Positions 33,636 to 43,228 of a stretch of DNA of 64,000 nucleotides are shown piece after piece. The notes under the pieces are model-generated. The model was not told the DNA's origin. It did no database searches and saw only the letters and a program-made list of their open reading frames with translations. Source of the DNA: Bacillota bacterium. Its GTDB lineage: Bacteria > Bacillota > Clostridia > Lachnospirales > Lachnospiraceae. The translations under genes and the position numbers were made by a program. How positions within the stretch are numbered: position 1 is the first letter of the stretch; each line of letters opens with the position of its first letter. The stretch is from assembly GCA_023413555.1 (NCBI GenBank), contig JAEZPG010000079.1:13478-77477 (forward strand). Direction: 5' to 3'.

Positions 33636-34235
33636 ATGACTGGACTGGATAAAATAATAGAACAAATCCGGGAGGAAGCAAGGATATCATCTGAGAAGGC
33701 AATTGCAAAGACCAAAGAGGAAGTGGAAGGAATCCTTGAAGAAGGCTTACAGGATAGAGAGGCCTTTAAGACAGCATTTCTTGCCCAGACTGACACTCAG
33801 GTAGAGCTTTTGCTAAGTCGTGGAGAGGCAGCAGCTGCCCTTCAAAAAAGGCAAATCCTGTTGAAGGAAAAACAACAGATGATTAGGCGGATTATGGAGA
33901 AGGCCAAAGAATCTATTTTGAACCAACCGGAGAATGAATACTTTGAACTTCTTTTAAAAATGATAGACCGTTATGCAAAGGACGGAAAATGCAGTATTCT
34001 TCTATCACCTAGAGATAGGGAGAGGGCACCTGAGAACTTTGTGCAGGAACTTAATAATAGGTCTATGATACTTTCAGGAGAAAGTAACAAGATCGATGGA
34101 GGTTTCATCCTTGTTTATGGAGATATCGAAGAAAATTGTTCCTTGGAAGCATTGTTTGCTGTATCCAAGGAGGTACTGCAGGACAAGATTAGCGCACTGA
34201 TATTTACTAATTCAGGCGCGGAAATGGAGAGATAG
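33636..34235 (+). CDS. ntpE: V-type ATPase peripheral-stalk subunit E
   Basis: This 199-residue protein has a long N-terminal helix (about 1-100, QIREEARISSEKAIAKTKEE) and a small C-terminal alpha/beta head with GGFILVYGDIEENCSLEALF. That is the E subunit, which together with NtpF holds the A3B3 head. TAGGAGAAG precedes the ATG. It sits one base before subunit C, in the conserved order K-E-C. Confidence 0.92.
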   Translation: MTGLDKIIEQIREEARISSEKAIAKTKEEVEGILEEGLQDREAFKTAFLAQTDTQVELLLSRGEAAAALQKRQILLKEKQQMIRRIMEKAKESILNQPENEYFELLLKMIDRYAKDGKCSILLSPRDRERAPENFVQELNNRSMILSGESNKIDGGFILVYGDIEENCSLEALFAVSKEVLQDKISALIFTNSGAEMER

Positions 34236-34236
34236 T

Positions 34237-35202
34237 ATGGCGGACAACCAGTATATTTATGCTGTGGCGCGAATCCGCTCCAAGGAAATGTCCCTACTTA
34301 GCGCTGGACTTATGGAGCAGCTACTATCTGCCAAAACTTATGAAGACTGCCTCAGACTTTTGTCTGATAAAGGCTGGGATTGTGAAGGGAAGTTACCAGA
34401 GGAATTCCTTACTGCAGAAAGGGAGAAAACTTGGGCTCTTATGAGGGAACTGGTAGAGGATCTTTCTGTCTTTCATGTATTTCTGTATGAAAACGATTTT
34501 CATAACCTGAAGGCAGCTATTAAGCAGGTGTGTACCCATGGAGAAGCGCCTAATATATATAAATCGAACGGCACAATGGATCCAGAAAAGATCTATGACG
34601 CTGTAAAAGCAAATGAGTTTAACAGACTTCCTGAACACATGAGACAATGTGGCCAGGAGGCTTATGAGATTCAGCTAAAATCCAATGATAGTCAGCTGTG
34701 CGATGTGATTCTTGACAAGGCTTCTTTGGAGATGACTTATGAAGCTGGGATGAAATCCAAAAACCAACTATTTATGGGCTACGCCAGACTAAAGGTGGTA
34801 GCAGCAGATATTAATATTGCCATACGCTCTTGTAAGACTGGTAAGTCGGCTCAGTTTTTGAAGAAAGCTTTGGTGTCTTGTGATACTCTTAATATTGATA
34901 GCTTATGTAAAGCTACTTTAGAAGGAATGGAAGCTATCTATGATTACTTGGCGTCAACCATTTATACCGATGCCATTGAAGCTATTAAGACATCCCCATC
35001 CGCTTTTGAAAAATGGTGTGATGATAAGATGATGGAATACATACGGCCACAAAGATATAATCCATTTACCATAGAGCCCTTGGCAGCTTACGTATTGGCA
35101 CGGGAAAATGAGATAAAATGTGTACGGATTCTACTTTCCGGTAAGCAAAATGAACTTCCGGAAGATGCAATTCGGGAAAGATTGAGGAAAATGTATGTAT
35201 AG
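34237..35202 (+). CDS. ntpC: V-type ATPase subunit C (rotor-coupling d subunit)
   Basis: This 321-residue, mainly helical protein matches V-ATPase subunit C/d, the funnel that joins the central stalk to the c-ring. Seen motifs are YAVARIRSKEMSLLSAGLME at the start, VFLYENDFHNLKAAIK (about 85-100) and PLAAYVLARENEIKCVRILL (about 288-307). It starts one base after ntpE stops and overlaps ntpG by 8 bp. Confidence 0.93.
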   Translation: MADNQYIYAVARIRSKEMSLLSAGLMEQLLSAKTYEDCLRLLSDKGWDCEGKLPEEFLTAEREKTWALMRELVEDLSVFHVFLYENDFHNLKAAIKQVCTHGEAPNIYKSNGTMDPEKIYDAVKANEFNRLPEHMRQCGQEAYEIQLKSNDSQLCDVILDKASLEMTYEAGMKSKNQLFMGYARLKVVAADINIAIRSCKTGKSAQFLKKALVSCDTLNIDSLCKATLEGMEAIYDYLASTIYTDAIEAIKTSPSAFEKWCDDKMMEYIRPQRYNPFTIEPLAAYVLARENEIKCVRILLSGKQNELPEDAIRERLRKMYV

Positions 35203-35518
35203 AATTGCAGTGTTAGGGAATCGGGATAGCATATACGGTCTGGCAGCACTGGGACTGGATACATTTCCTACTGATTCCTTAAATCAAGAGGAGGCAGCCA
35301 AGCTCCTAAGAAGGTTAGCAGAAGGAGATTACGGGGTTATCTACATAACAGAAGCTCTGCAGGTCACTCTTTCTGATGAAATTAGCAGATATCAGAGCAG
35401 GCAGCTTCCTGCCATTATTCCAATCCCTGGAGTATCTGGTAATACTGGAGTTGGGGTAGCAGAATTGAAAAAATTGGTTGAGCAGGCTGTTGGCTCAGAT
35501 ATTATCTTTATGTCCTAA
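35195..35518 (+). CDS. ntpG: V-type ATPase subunit F (central stalk, NtpG)
   Basis: This 107-residue protein has the Rossmann-like subunit F fold: IAVLGNRDSIYGLAALGLDT at the start and YGVIYITEAL, LPAIIPIPG later. It binds subunit D in the central stalk. It overlaps the 3' end of ntpC by 8 bp and precedes the catalytic subunits, as in E. hirae where the same position is called ntpG. Confidence 0.93.
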   Translation: MYRIAVLGNRDSIYGLAALGLDTFPTDSLNQEEAAKLLRRLAEGDYGVIYITEALQVTLSDEISRYQSRQLPAIIPIPGVSGNTGVGVAELKKLVEQAVGSDIIFMS

Positions 35519-35565
35519 AGGATATAGAGACAGATTACAAATCAATGAAGAAGCAGGTGAATAAT

Positions 35566-37332
35566 TTGAGCATAGGAACAATAAAGAAAGTTGCCGGTCC
35601 TTTGGTCATTGCAGAGGGAATGCGTGATGCCAATATGTTTGATGTGGTACGTGTAAGCTCTCAACGACTAATTGGTGAGATCATTGAGATTCATGGGGAT
35701 CAGGCTTCTGTTCAGGTATATGAAGAAACCTCGGGCTTAGGTCCTGGGGAACCGGTAGAATCTACCGGAGCTCCACTTTCAGTTGAGTTAGGGCCTGGAC
35801 TTATGGGTAGTATTTTTGATGGTATTCAAAGACCTTTGGTAGAAATTATGAACCAGACGGGGAATAACCTGACCAGAGGAGTGGAGATACCTGCCTTAAA
35901 AAGAGATGCAGTATGGCATTTTGAACCTACAGTAGTAGTTGGCACTAAAGTAAAGGGTGGAGACATAATTGGTATCGTAAAGGAAACTAAGATTGTAACC
36001 CATAAAATTATGATTCCCAATGGAATGAAAGGTGTACTAACATCCATTACAGAAGGTGATTATACCTTAATGGATACGGTGGCTGTTTTAGAGAAGGAAG
36101 ATGGAACTAGTCAGGACATAACAATGTTACAGAAATGGCCGGTTCGTATTGGAAGACCATATAAGAAAAAGCTTCCACCAGATATGCCTCTGATAACCGG
36201 ACAAAGAGTTATCGATGCCCTATTTCCAATTGCCAAGGGTGGTGTTGCTGCGGTTCCAGGGCCTTTTGGTAGTGGTAAGACAGTTGTACAGCATCAGCTG
36301 GCTAAATGGGCAGAGGCAGATATTGTAGTATACATAGGATGTGGTGAGCGTGGGAATGAGATGACAGACGTTCTGAATGAATTTCCAGAGCTTAAGGATC
36401 CTAAGACAGGTCACTCTCTGATGGAGAGAACGGTATTGATAGCCAATACCTCTGATATGCCGGTTGCAGCCAGAGAAGCGTCTATCTATGTAGGAATTAC
36501 TATTGCAGAGTACTTTAGAGATATGGGGTATTCTGTTGCATTGATGGCTGACTCTACCTCTCGTTGGGCAGAGGCTTTACGAGAAATGAGCGGACGTCTA
36601 GAGGAAATGCCTGGTGAAGAAGGATATCCAGCATATTTAGGAAGCCGTCTAGCTCAGTTTTATGAGCGAGCTGGCCGGGTAATTAGTATGGGCTCAGAGG
36701 ATAGAGAAGGCGCTCTCTCAGTAATTGGCGCTGTATCTCCTCCTGGAGGTGACATTTCAGAACCTGTATCTCAGGCAACCCTTCGTATTGTAAAGGTGTT
36801 TTGGGGACTTGACTCTGGATTGGCGTATAAACGGCATTTCCCAGCAATTAACTGGCTCACCAGTTACTCATTATATGTAAATAATATGTCAAAGTGGTTT
36901 AATCAAGCAGCTGATGGTGATTGGACTGGATGTCGAGGACGGATTATGGCAATGCTCAGTGATGAAGCTGGTCTTCAAGAAATCGTGCAGTTAGTCGGTA
37001 TGGATGCTCTTTCTGCTCCAGACCGTCTGAAGTTAGAAGCTGCTCGTTCCATTCGAGAGGATTTCCTCCATCAGGATGCGTTTCATGAGGTAGATACTTA
37101 TTCCTCATTACAGAAGCAGTTCTATATGATGAAGTTAGTGCTGGAGTTTTATGATGTTTCATTAGCAGGGCTTAAAGCGGGTGTATCCATTGATAAAATA
37201 GCTGTCCTTCCGGTCAGAGAGCAAATTGGCCGTTACAAATATACAACAGAAGAGAATCTATCTATGGAATATGGTACGATAGTGGATGAGATACATCGAG
37301 AAATAGAAGAACTAAAGGGAGAGGAGGACTAA
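35566..37332 (+). CDS. ntpA: V-type ATPase catalytic subunit A
   Basis: This 588-residue subunit has the bulge domain specific to V-type A subunits and the P-loop GPFGSGKTV (about residues 229-237), GERGNE and the SRWAEALREMSGRLEEMPGEEGYP block (given in part). It hydrolyses ATP at the A/B interface. I prefer the TTG at 35566, giving MSIGTIKKVAGPLV, because AGGTGA lies five bases before it and family members start there; the in-frame ATG at 35545 (7 residues longer) lacks a ribosome site. Confidence 0.93.
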   Translation: MSIGTIKKVAGPLVIAEGMRDANMFDVVRVSSQRLIGEIIEIHGDQASVQVYEETSGLGPGEPVESTGAPLSVELGPGLMGSIFDGIQRPLVEIMNQTGNNLTRGVEIPALKRDAVWHFEPTVVVGTKVKGGDIIGIVKETKIVTHKIMIPNGMKGVLTSITEGDYTLMDTVAVLEKEDGTSQDITMLQKWPVRIGRPYKKKLPPDMPLITGQRVIDALFPIAKGGVAAVPGPFGSGKTVVQHQLAKWAEADIVVYIGCGERGNEMTDVLNEFPELKDPKTGHSLMERTVLIANTSDMPVAAREASIYVGITIAEYFRDMGYSVALMADSTSRWAEALREMSGRLEEMPGEEGYPAYLGSRLAQFYERAGRVISMGSEDREGALSVIGAVSPPGGDISEPVSQATLRIVKVFWGLDSGLAYKRHFPAINWLTSYSLYVNNMSKWFNQAADGDWTGCRGRIMAMLSDEAGLQEIVQLVGMDALSAPDRLKLEAARSIREDFLHQDAFHEVDTYSSLQKQFYMMKLVLEFYDVSLAGLKAGVSIDKIAVLPVREQIGRYKYTTEENLSMEYGTIVDEIHREIEELKGEED

Positions 37333-37335
37333 GTT

Positions 37336-38712
37336 ATGCCAAAGGAATATAGAACCATTCAGGAAGTGGCTGGTCCTCTAATGTTAGTCAAAGGAGTAGA
37401 CCAGGTTTGCTACAATGAGTTAGGAGAGATAGAGTTAGCAAGTGGAGAAAAACGTCGTTGCAAGGTACTTGAGATAGATGGTAGCAATGCCTTGGTACAG
37501 CTGTTTGAAAGCTCTACTGGTATCAACCTAGCAGACAGCAAAGTACGTTTTCTTGGCAGGACCATGGAACTTGGTGTATCAGAGGATATGCTCAGTCGTG
37601 TATTTGATGGACTGGGACGCCCTATTGATGATGGTCCCGAGATCCTTCCAGAAAAGAGGATGGATGTAAATGGACTTCCCATGAATCCAGCTGCCAGAAA
37701 TTATCCTCAGGAGTTTATCCAGACAGGAGTATCTGCTATAGATGGTTTAAATACTTTAGTTCGTGGACAGAAGTTACCTATCTTTTCTGCCAGCGGACTC
37801 CCTCATGCAGAACTTGCAGCACAGATTGCTCGTCAGGCTAAGGTACGTGGTACCAATGAGCCATTTGCCGTGGTTTTTGCAGCTATGGGTATTACCTTTG
37901 AGGAAGCTAATTTCTTTACGGAAAGTTTCCGTGAGACTGGAGCAATCGACCGTTCCGTTATGTTTATTAATCTGGCTAACGATCCAGCAGTAGAGCGTAT
38001 TGCAACGCCTCGTATGGCGCTTACTGCTGCTGAGTATCTGGCTTTTGAGAAGAATATGCATGTTCTTGTTATTTTAACAGACATTACCAACTATGCAGAC
38101 TCTCTTCGTGAAGTATCTGCAGCACGTAAGGAAGTACCGGGACGTCGAGGATATCCTGGTTACATGTATACTGACCTAGCTTCCCTATATGAGAGAGCCG
38201 GACGCCAGAAAGGGAAAAAGGGTAGTATTACGATGATTCCTATTCTGACAATGCCAGAGGATGACAAAACTCACCCAATTCCTGACTTAACCGGATATAT
38301 TACAGAAGGTCAGATTATTCTTAGTCGTGAACTGCATCGCCAGGGAGTTATGCCTCCAATTGATGTATTACCAAGCTTATCTCGTCTGAAGGATAAGGGG
38401 ATTGGAGAAGGAAAAACCCGTGCAGATCATGCCAATACTATGAATCAGCTATTTGCCGCTTATGCCCGTGGTAAAGAAGCAAAAGAACTGATGGTGGTAT
38501 TAGGAGAGGCAGCTCTTACTGACATTGATAAGTTATACGCACAGTTCGCGGAGCGCTTTGAAAAAGAATATGTATCTCAAGGATTTGAAACCAATCGTAG
38601 CATTGAAGAAACCTTGGAGATTGGTTGGGACCTTCTTGGCATTCTTCCACGTGCAGAATTAAAGCGTATTAAGGATGAGTTCTTAGATACCTATTACCAT
38701 CCCGCTAAATAA
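37336..38712 (+). CDS. ntpB: V-type ATPase regulatory subunit B
   Basis: This 458-residue subunit is the non-catalytic partner of A. It shows VFDGLGRPID, NPAARNYPQEFIQTGVSAID and LPIFSASGLPHAELAAQI, where the usual P-loop is degenerate as in all V-type B subunits, plus PGRRGYPGYMYTDLA. GGAGAGGAGG lies before its ATG; the gap from ntpA is 3 bp. Length and order are normal. Confidence 0.95.
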   Translation: MPKEYRTIQEVAGPLMLVKGVDQVCYNELGEIELASGEKRRCKVLEIDGSNALVQLFESSTGINLADSKVRFLGRTMELGVSEDMLSRVFDGLGRPIDDGPEILPEKRMDVNGLPMNPAARNYPQEFIQTGVSAIDGLNTLVRGQKLPIFSASGLPHAELAAQIARQAKVRGTNEPFAVVFAAMGITFEEANFFTESFRETGAIDRSVMFINLANDPAVERIATPRMALTAAEYLAFEKNMHVLVILTDITNYADSLREVSAARKEVPGRRGYPGYMYTDLASLYERAGRQKGKKGSITMIPILTMPEDDKTHPIPDLTGYITEGQIILSRELHRQGVMPPIDVLPSLSRLKDKGIGEGKTRADHANTMNQLFAAYARGKEAKELMVVLGEAALTDIDKLYAQFAERFEKEYVSQGFETNRSIEETLEIGWDLLGILPRAELKRIKDEFLDTYYHPAK

Positions 38713-38742
38713 TTCTCAGTGTAGGAAAGGAGGCTGATTAAT

Positions 38743-39408
38743 ATGGCAGGAGCGCAGGTAAATCCCACCAGAATGGAGCTTACCAGGCTGAAAAAGAAGC
38801 TGGTAACAGCAAGGCGTGGACATAAGCTTTTAAAGGATAAGCGGGATGAACTGATGCGTCAGTTTCTAGAGTTGATTCGGGAAAATAAGGCTCTTCGAGA
38901 GAAAATTGAGAAGGGCATTGAGGCTGCTAACAAAAATCTGGTTATGGCAAAAGCAAGTATGGAGGAAGAGGTCCTTAATGTGGCTTTGATGGCTCCACGC
39001 CAAGAGATAAATCTAGAGGTATCCTCAAAAAATGTAATGAGCGTTGAGATTCCTGTATTTGATGTTACCACCAGGACAGCAGACCCTAACGACATCTACT
39101 GCTATGGTTTCGCATATACTTCCAGTGATCTTGATGATGCGGTCAAATCCTTGGCAGATATTCTGCCGGATATGCTTCATCTAGCAGAGGTTGAGAAATC
39201 CTGTCAGCTTATGGCGAAAGAGATTGAGAAAACTAGACGGCGTGTGAATGCTTTAGAGCATGTTATGATTCCAGATATGGAACAAAAGATTAAGTATATT
39301 GTAATGAAACTGGATGAAAATGAGCGCTCTACTCAGATTCGTTTAATGAAAGTAAAAGATATGATGTTAGAACAGGCTCATCATTACAAAGAAAAACAGA
39401 TGAATTAA
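38743..39408 (+). CDS. ntpD: V-type ATPase central-stalk subunit D
   Basis: This 221-residue protein forms the long coiled-coil rotor axle. It begins with NPTRMELTRLKKKLVTARRGHKLLKDKRDEL (conserved pattern, shown in part as RGHKLLKDKRDEL) and ends with a second helix (EKTRRRVNALEHVMIPDMEQ). AAAGGAGG precedes the ATG. It is the last gene of the operon; no NtpH or NtpJ is present before the terminator. Confidence 0.94.
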   Translation: MAGAQVNPTRMELTRLKKKLVTARRGHKLLKDKRDELMRQFLELIRENKALREKIEKGIEAANKNLVMAKASMEEEVLNVALMAPRQEINLEVSSKNVMSVEIPVFDVTTRTADPNDIYCYGFAYTSSDLDDAVKSLADILPDMLHLAEVEKSCQLMAKEIEKTRRRVNALEHVMIPDMEQKIKYIVMKLDENERSTQIRLMKVKDMMLEQAHHYKEKQMN

Positions 39409-39413
39409 CAATT

Positions 39414-39489
39414 GAAAAGGCTCTGTTTGCGAAAGTAATGCTATTTTTGAAAAAAGATAGCACTTCTCTTGCAAACAGACCTTTTTTTT
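39414..39489 (+). terminator. intrinsic terminator of the V-ATPase operon
   Basis: AAAGG(C)TCTGTTTGC pairs with GCAAACAGA(C)CTTT, enclosing a second hairpin (TGCTATTTTT against AAAAAAGATAGCA), and eight T follow. Confidence 0.92.
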
Positions 39490-39692
39490 CTCGAAAATGA
39501 TTCTAAAAGGTATAAGAATTTTAGAAATTATATATAAAGTAGGAATTAATTACAATTATAGACGATATCTTTAGTTTTCTACCTTACTTTATAGGTATAG
39601 ATATTTACAAATATGCTAGAAAATAGTAAAATAATAGTAAAACTATGATATAAAGTTTTCGATGTCTTTTATGAAAATAGGAGGGCACTATT

Positions 39693-41948
39693 ATGAAGAG
39701 GAGAAGTAATAAGAAGAAAAATGACTTCGAGAGTGACTTGACGAGAATGAATAAACAAGAGGTAAAGGAGAAGAAAATTAAAAGAGTAAAGACAAAAGGT
39801 AGCAAAGCGAATGAAAGGCATCATTTTAAACAGAATAAAATCGCTAATACAAATGGTAAGAAATATAGGAAGATTAAAACTTCCATTATGTTAGGATACT
39901 GTGTACCCGTAGTATTGATTATAGTCTTAGGAATTGCTTCTTATGAGATGGCTTCGAATGCAGTAGTAGATAAGTATAAAACCAGTGCGTCTAGTACCCT
40001 GACAGCTACACAGAATTATCTTAATACTATATGTACAGACGTCCAGAATAAGGCAATTAGTTTGTCTATAGATTCAAATGTAACTAAATTCTATAAATTC
40101 TTATGGCAAAAAAAAGACACGGATAGCACTGCTGATGAGGTCTATCAATCTGTATATAATAGTATGGGGGTCTATGTAAAAAACACTAATTATTTATCGG
40201 AATACTATATAATAGGCGAAAATGGTATGCCTATGGTATCTTATAATAAAAAAGAAGCAGATAGTTTGAAAATGGAAACAGTGGATTTCTCAAAGTACTG
40301 GGATACTGAGGAGGCAGCTATCTTTAAGGATGGGTCTATTACTAATGCATGGGTTGACAGTCATCCATTTATTGATAAAAATTATTATGGTGATCCAGCT
40401 ACTTACGCGTTTTCGTTTATTCAGCCTTTTAAGAATAAAGGTGGCGTGGTAGTAATGGATGTAGATAAAAAGCATGTACAAGATACTCTATCAGAAATGA
40501 AGTTAGGAGAGGGAAGTATAATAGGTATTGTTGGAGTAAATGGAACGGAGACTCTAATTAAACAATCGAGTGGAGAAAAAAATGATGTTCTTAGTACACC
40601 GATGGAGGATGGGAAAAAGGTATTTAGTGGACAGGATTTCTATAAAAACCTTGAAAGAGGAAAGGATACAAAAACTGTAATAAAAGAAGTTTCATATGAT
40701 GGTAAAAACTATTGTTTCCTCTATATACCAATTGGTCAGACAGGGTTAACACTTAATGCACTGATTCCTATTTCTACTTTAGTAAAAGATATGTCAGGGA
40801 TTCGTTTATTGACTATCATTTTGGTGATAATTGGAGCTATTTTAGCATTAGGTACCGGTACATATATTGCTTCTGGCATTAGTAAAACTTTAACCAAGAT
40901 ATGTGATTCCCTTCATAATGTAGCAAATGGTGATCTGACTCAGACCTTTGATATCAGACGTAAGGATGAACTAAAGTATCTGGCAGATTCATTAACGGAG
41001 ACTTTAACAGACATACATGATTTGATGTTAGATGTAAGGGGATTTGGTACTGATGTTGGAGATGCAGCAGTAAAAGTATCAGGTTCATCCGAGCATATAT
41101 TTGGTATTATGCAAAATGTATCCTCAGCCTTGGAAGGGGTTGCTGAAGGTGTGGATTCTCAAGCTGGTGATACAGAAACTTGTGCACAACTGATGGCAGA
41201 TTTCTCTGAAAAGATGAATACAGTTCAAAATAATACCAAAAAGATTACAAAAACGGTAGATATGACATTGGAATCTACAGAGAAAGGTCGCTCTACTGTA
41301 GCTGAGTTGAATATAAAGTCATCAGCAACTACCGAAGTGGTGAAGGAGCTAGTACAGGATATTAAAGCAGTTGTAACCCAGTCCAACGATATTAGTGGTA
41401 TTATTGATGCAATAAATGAAATTGCTGAACAAACCAATCTTTTGTCTCTGAATGCCTCTATTGAAGCAGCTCGTGCAGGAGAGCAGGGACGAGGATTTGC
41501 TGTAGTTGCAGAGGAAATTAGAAAATTGGCAGATGGCTCCATGAAGGCTGGTAATCAGATATATGACATTTTGGATCAAATTCGTGTAATTACTGGAAAA
41601 GCTGCCGCTTCTGCTCAGAAGACCAACGGATTCCTAGAGGACCAAACTATCGTTTTAACTGATACAACTCAGGTTTTTGGTGATATCAGCCGTTGTGTTG
41701 ATGATATGGTAGCAATATTAAATGATATAATCAGTAATATCAATGATATGATTCAATCAAAAGATACCATTGCTACCTCTATTACTAATATAGCAGCAGT
41801 ATCTGAAGAGGTGGCGGTATCTACCAGAACTGTTACAGATAATATCGGTGAGCAGCTTCAGACGGTAGAACAGCTAGCTGAACAGGCTAGTAAGCTAAAT
41901 GATAAAGCCAAAGCATTAAGCGATAGCATGAGGAGATTTGTCGTATAA
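39693..41948 (+). CDS. methyl-accepting chemotaxis protein with long basic N terminus
   Basis: This 751-residue receptor has a very basic cytoplasmic N terminus of about 65 residues, TM1 (about 69-88), an extracellular dCache-like sensor (about 90-365), TM2 (about 372-394), HAMP, and a signalling domain with EIAEQTNLLSLNASIEAARAGEQG (conserved hairpin tip, shown in part) and RGFAVVAEEIRKLADGS. It relays ligand occupancy to CheA/CheW. The start is fixed by ATAGGAGGG before the ATG, so the Lys/Arg-rich extension appears real; most receptors have only a few residues before TM1. Ligand unknown. Confidence 0.92.
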   Translation: MKRRSNKKKNDFESDLTRMNKQEVKEKKIKRVKTKGSKANERHHFKQNKIANTNGKKYRKIKTSIMLGYCVPVVLIIVLGIASYEMASNAVVDKYKTSASSTLTATQNYLNTICTDVQNKAISLSIDSNVTKFYKFLWQKKDTDSTADEVYQSVYNSMGVYVKNTNYLSEYYIIGENGMPMVSYNKKEADSLKMETVDFSKYWDTEEAAIFKDGSITNAWVDSHPFIDKNYYGDPATYAFSFIQPFKNKGGVVVMDVDKKHVQDTLSEMKLGEGSIIGIVGVNGTETLIKQSSGEKNDVLSTPMEDGKKVFSGQDFYKNLERGKDTKTVIKEVSYDGKNYCFLYIPIGQTGLTLNALIPISTLVKDMSGIRLLTIILVIIGAILALGTGTYIASGISKTLTKICDSLHNVANGDLTQTFDIRRKDELKYLADSLTETLTDIHDLMLDVRGFGTDVGDAAVKVSGSSEHIFGIMQNVSSALEGVAEGVDSQAGDTETCAQLMADFSEKMNTVQNNTKKITKTVDMTLESTEKGRSTVAELNIKSSATTEVVKELVQDIKAVVTQSNDISGIIDAINEIAEQTNLLSLNASIEAARAGEQGRGFAVVAEEIRKLADGSMKAGNQIYDILDQIRVITGKAAASAQKTNGFLEDQTIVLTDTTQVFGDISRCVDDMVAILNDIISNINDMIQSKDTIATSITNIAAVSEEVAVSTRTVTDNIGEQLQTVEQLAEQASKLNDKAKALSDSMRRFVV

Positions 41949-42153
41949 AGAATTTTCTGGGGAAGCTGAGATACATGATCTTAATACCACATAATAAAAC
42001 TAATTTTGTCGAAAATGGAAAGCGCTTTACAGTATCAATTTAATTATGGTATTATAATGTTATTGAAACAGAAATAGTATAAAAATGTCTCGAATTTTAT
42101 TCTTACTGTGGCAATGTCAAATAAAAAAGAAGAGTATACTTGGAGAATATATT

Positions 42154-42924
42154 ATGTGGAATGACTTATTTAGCATAGGACCTTTTACGGTTCGTGGTTA
42201 TGGCCTGATGATTGCAGTTGGGGTTATGGTGGCACTACTTATAGGAGTTAAAAGGGCTCCTAAATTAGGTCTTGAGAAAGATCATATTTACAATTTGACT
42301 TTTTATTGTTTCATTTTTGGATTATTTGGGGCAAAACTTTTATTTGGTATAGTAGAAATAAAAAAAATAATAGAGGATCCGTCCTTCTTTTTAAGCGGAG
42401 AAGGCTTTGTGGTTTATGGTGGAATTATTATTGGTATTCTAGCAGGCTATTTCTACTGCCGAGTAAAACATTTAGAATTCTTCCGATATGCGGATATCGT
42501 ATTGCCATCTGTAGCGGTTGCTCAGGGATTTGGTAGAATTGGTTGCTTTTTAGCGGGCTGTTGCTATGGAAGAGAAACTGATTCTTGCTTTAGTATAACA
42601 TTCCATAACTCTCAATTTGCCCATAACGATGTACCGTTGGTACCAACACAACTGATATCTAGTTTTTGCAATTTTGCCCTTGCAGTTGGGTTGATTATCT
42701 ATGCGAAAAAGGATAGAAAGCCAGGAAGAGTGGCTGCACTTTATTTGATTTTTTATAGCATCGGTAGATCCATCATTGAGGTTTATAGAGATGATTTCCG
42801 CGGAGATTTTATTGGACCTTTGTCGGTTTCCCAATTTATATCTATCTTTATATTACTACTTGGTGTATTCTTGTTTTTTAAGGATAGTATACTAAAAAAG
42901 AAAAGTAACAAAGAAGAAGAGTAA
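42154..42924 (+). CDS. lgt: prolipoprotein diacylglyceryl transferase
   Basis: This 256-residue membrane enzyme transfers diacylglycerol to the lipobox cysteine of prelipoproteins. It has about seven TM segments, SGEGFVVYGGIIIG (about 84-97), the Lgt signature as QGFGRIGCFLAGCCYGR, and the PTQLISS motif. The CFLAGCCYG version is a clostridial variant of the usual GNFxNxE core. The ATG at 42154 follows TGGAG and the natural first helix; the frame to 42085 adds 23 residues with no ribosome site. It would modify the four lipoproteins encoded in this window. Confidence 0.88.
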   Translation: MWNDLFSIGPFTVRGYGLMIAVGVMVALLIGVKRAPKLGLEKDHIYNLTFYCFIFGLFGAKLLFGIVEIKKIIEDPSFFLSGEGFVVYGGIIIGILAGYFYCRVKHLEFFRYADIVLPSVAVAQGFGRIGCFLAGCCYGRETDSCFSITFHNSQFAHNDVPLVPTQLISSFCNFALAVGLIIYAKKDRKPGRVAALYLIFYSIGRSIIEVYRDDFRGDFIGPLSVSQFISIFILLLGVFLFFKDSILKKKSNKEEE

Positions 42925-42934
42925 TCATATTATA

Positions 42935-42983
42935 GGGGCTGTCACTTGGTGATTTTTCAATCACTAAAGCGACAGCCTTTTTT
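42935..42983 (+). terminator. intrinsic terminator after lgt
   Basis: GGGGCTGTC pairs with GACAGCC(T), with an inner GGTGATT/AATCACT hairpin, followed by TTTTTT. Confidence 0.9.
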
Positions 42984-43145
42984 GAATTCTATATGCCGTG
43001 GTATATAGACGCAGAAGTTATGATAGCAGACATTCTCTCGTATTTTGTAATAAACAATATTCATGTCAAACGTGTAAGAAAGATTCCTATGATTATTGCG
43101 TTAAAGAGTAGGGAGTAATATAAGTTTCATTCAGAGGTCCTATCA

Positions 43146-43189
43146 ATTCTGTATCTGAAATCGTTGTAATATGGCTTCAGATACAGAAT
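43146..43189 (-). terminator. hairpin downstream of the LiaF-like gene
   Basis: ATTCTGTATCTGAA and TTCAGATACAGAAT form a perfect 14-bp stem around a 16-base loop, 40 bp beyond the minus-strand stop at 43229. A T tract is absent on either strand, so it may be a weak terminator or an mRNA-protecting structure. Confidence 0.5.
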
Positions 43190-43228
43190 CGAAAAGGGAA
43201 GGGGCAAAGGAATCCAATACATTTTTAT

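Noticed and set aside
39490..39692. SigD promoter for the chemoreceptor
   Set aside because: TAAAG and CGATA elements exist, but their spacing (about 24 bp) is outside the allowed range.
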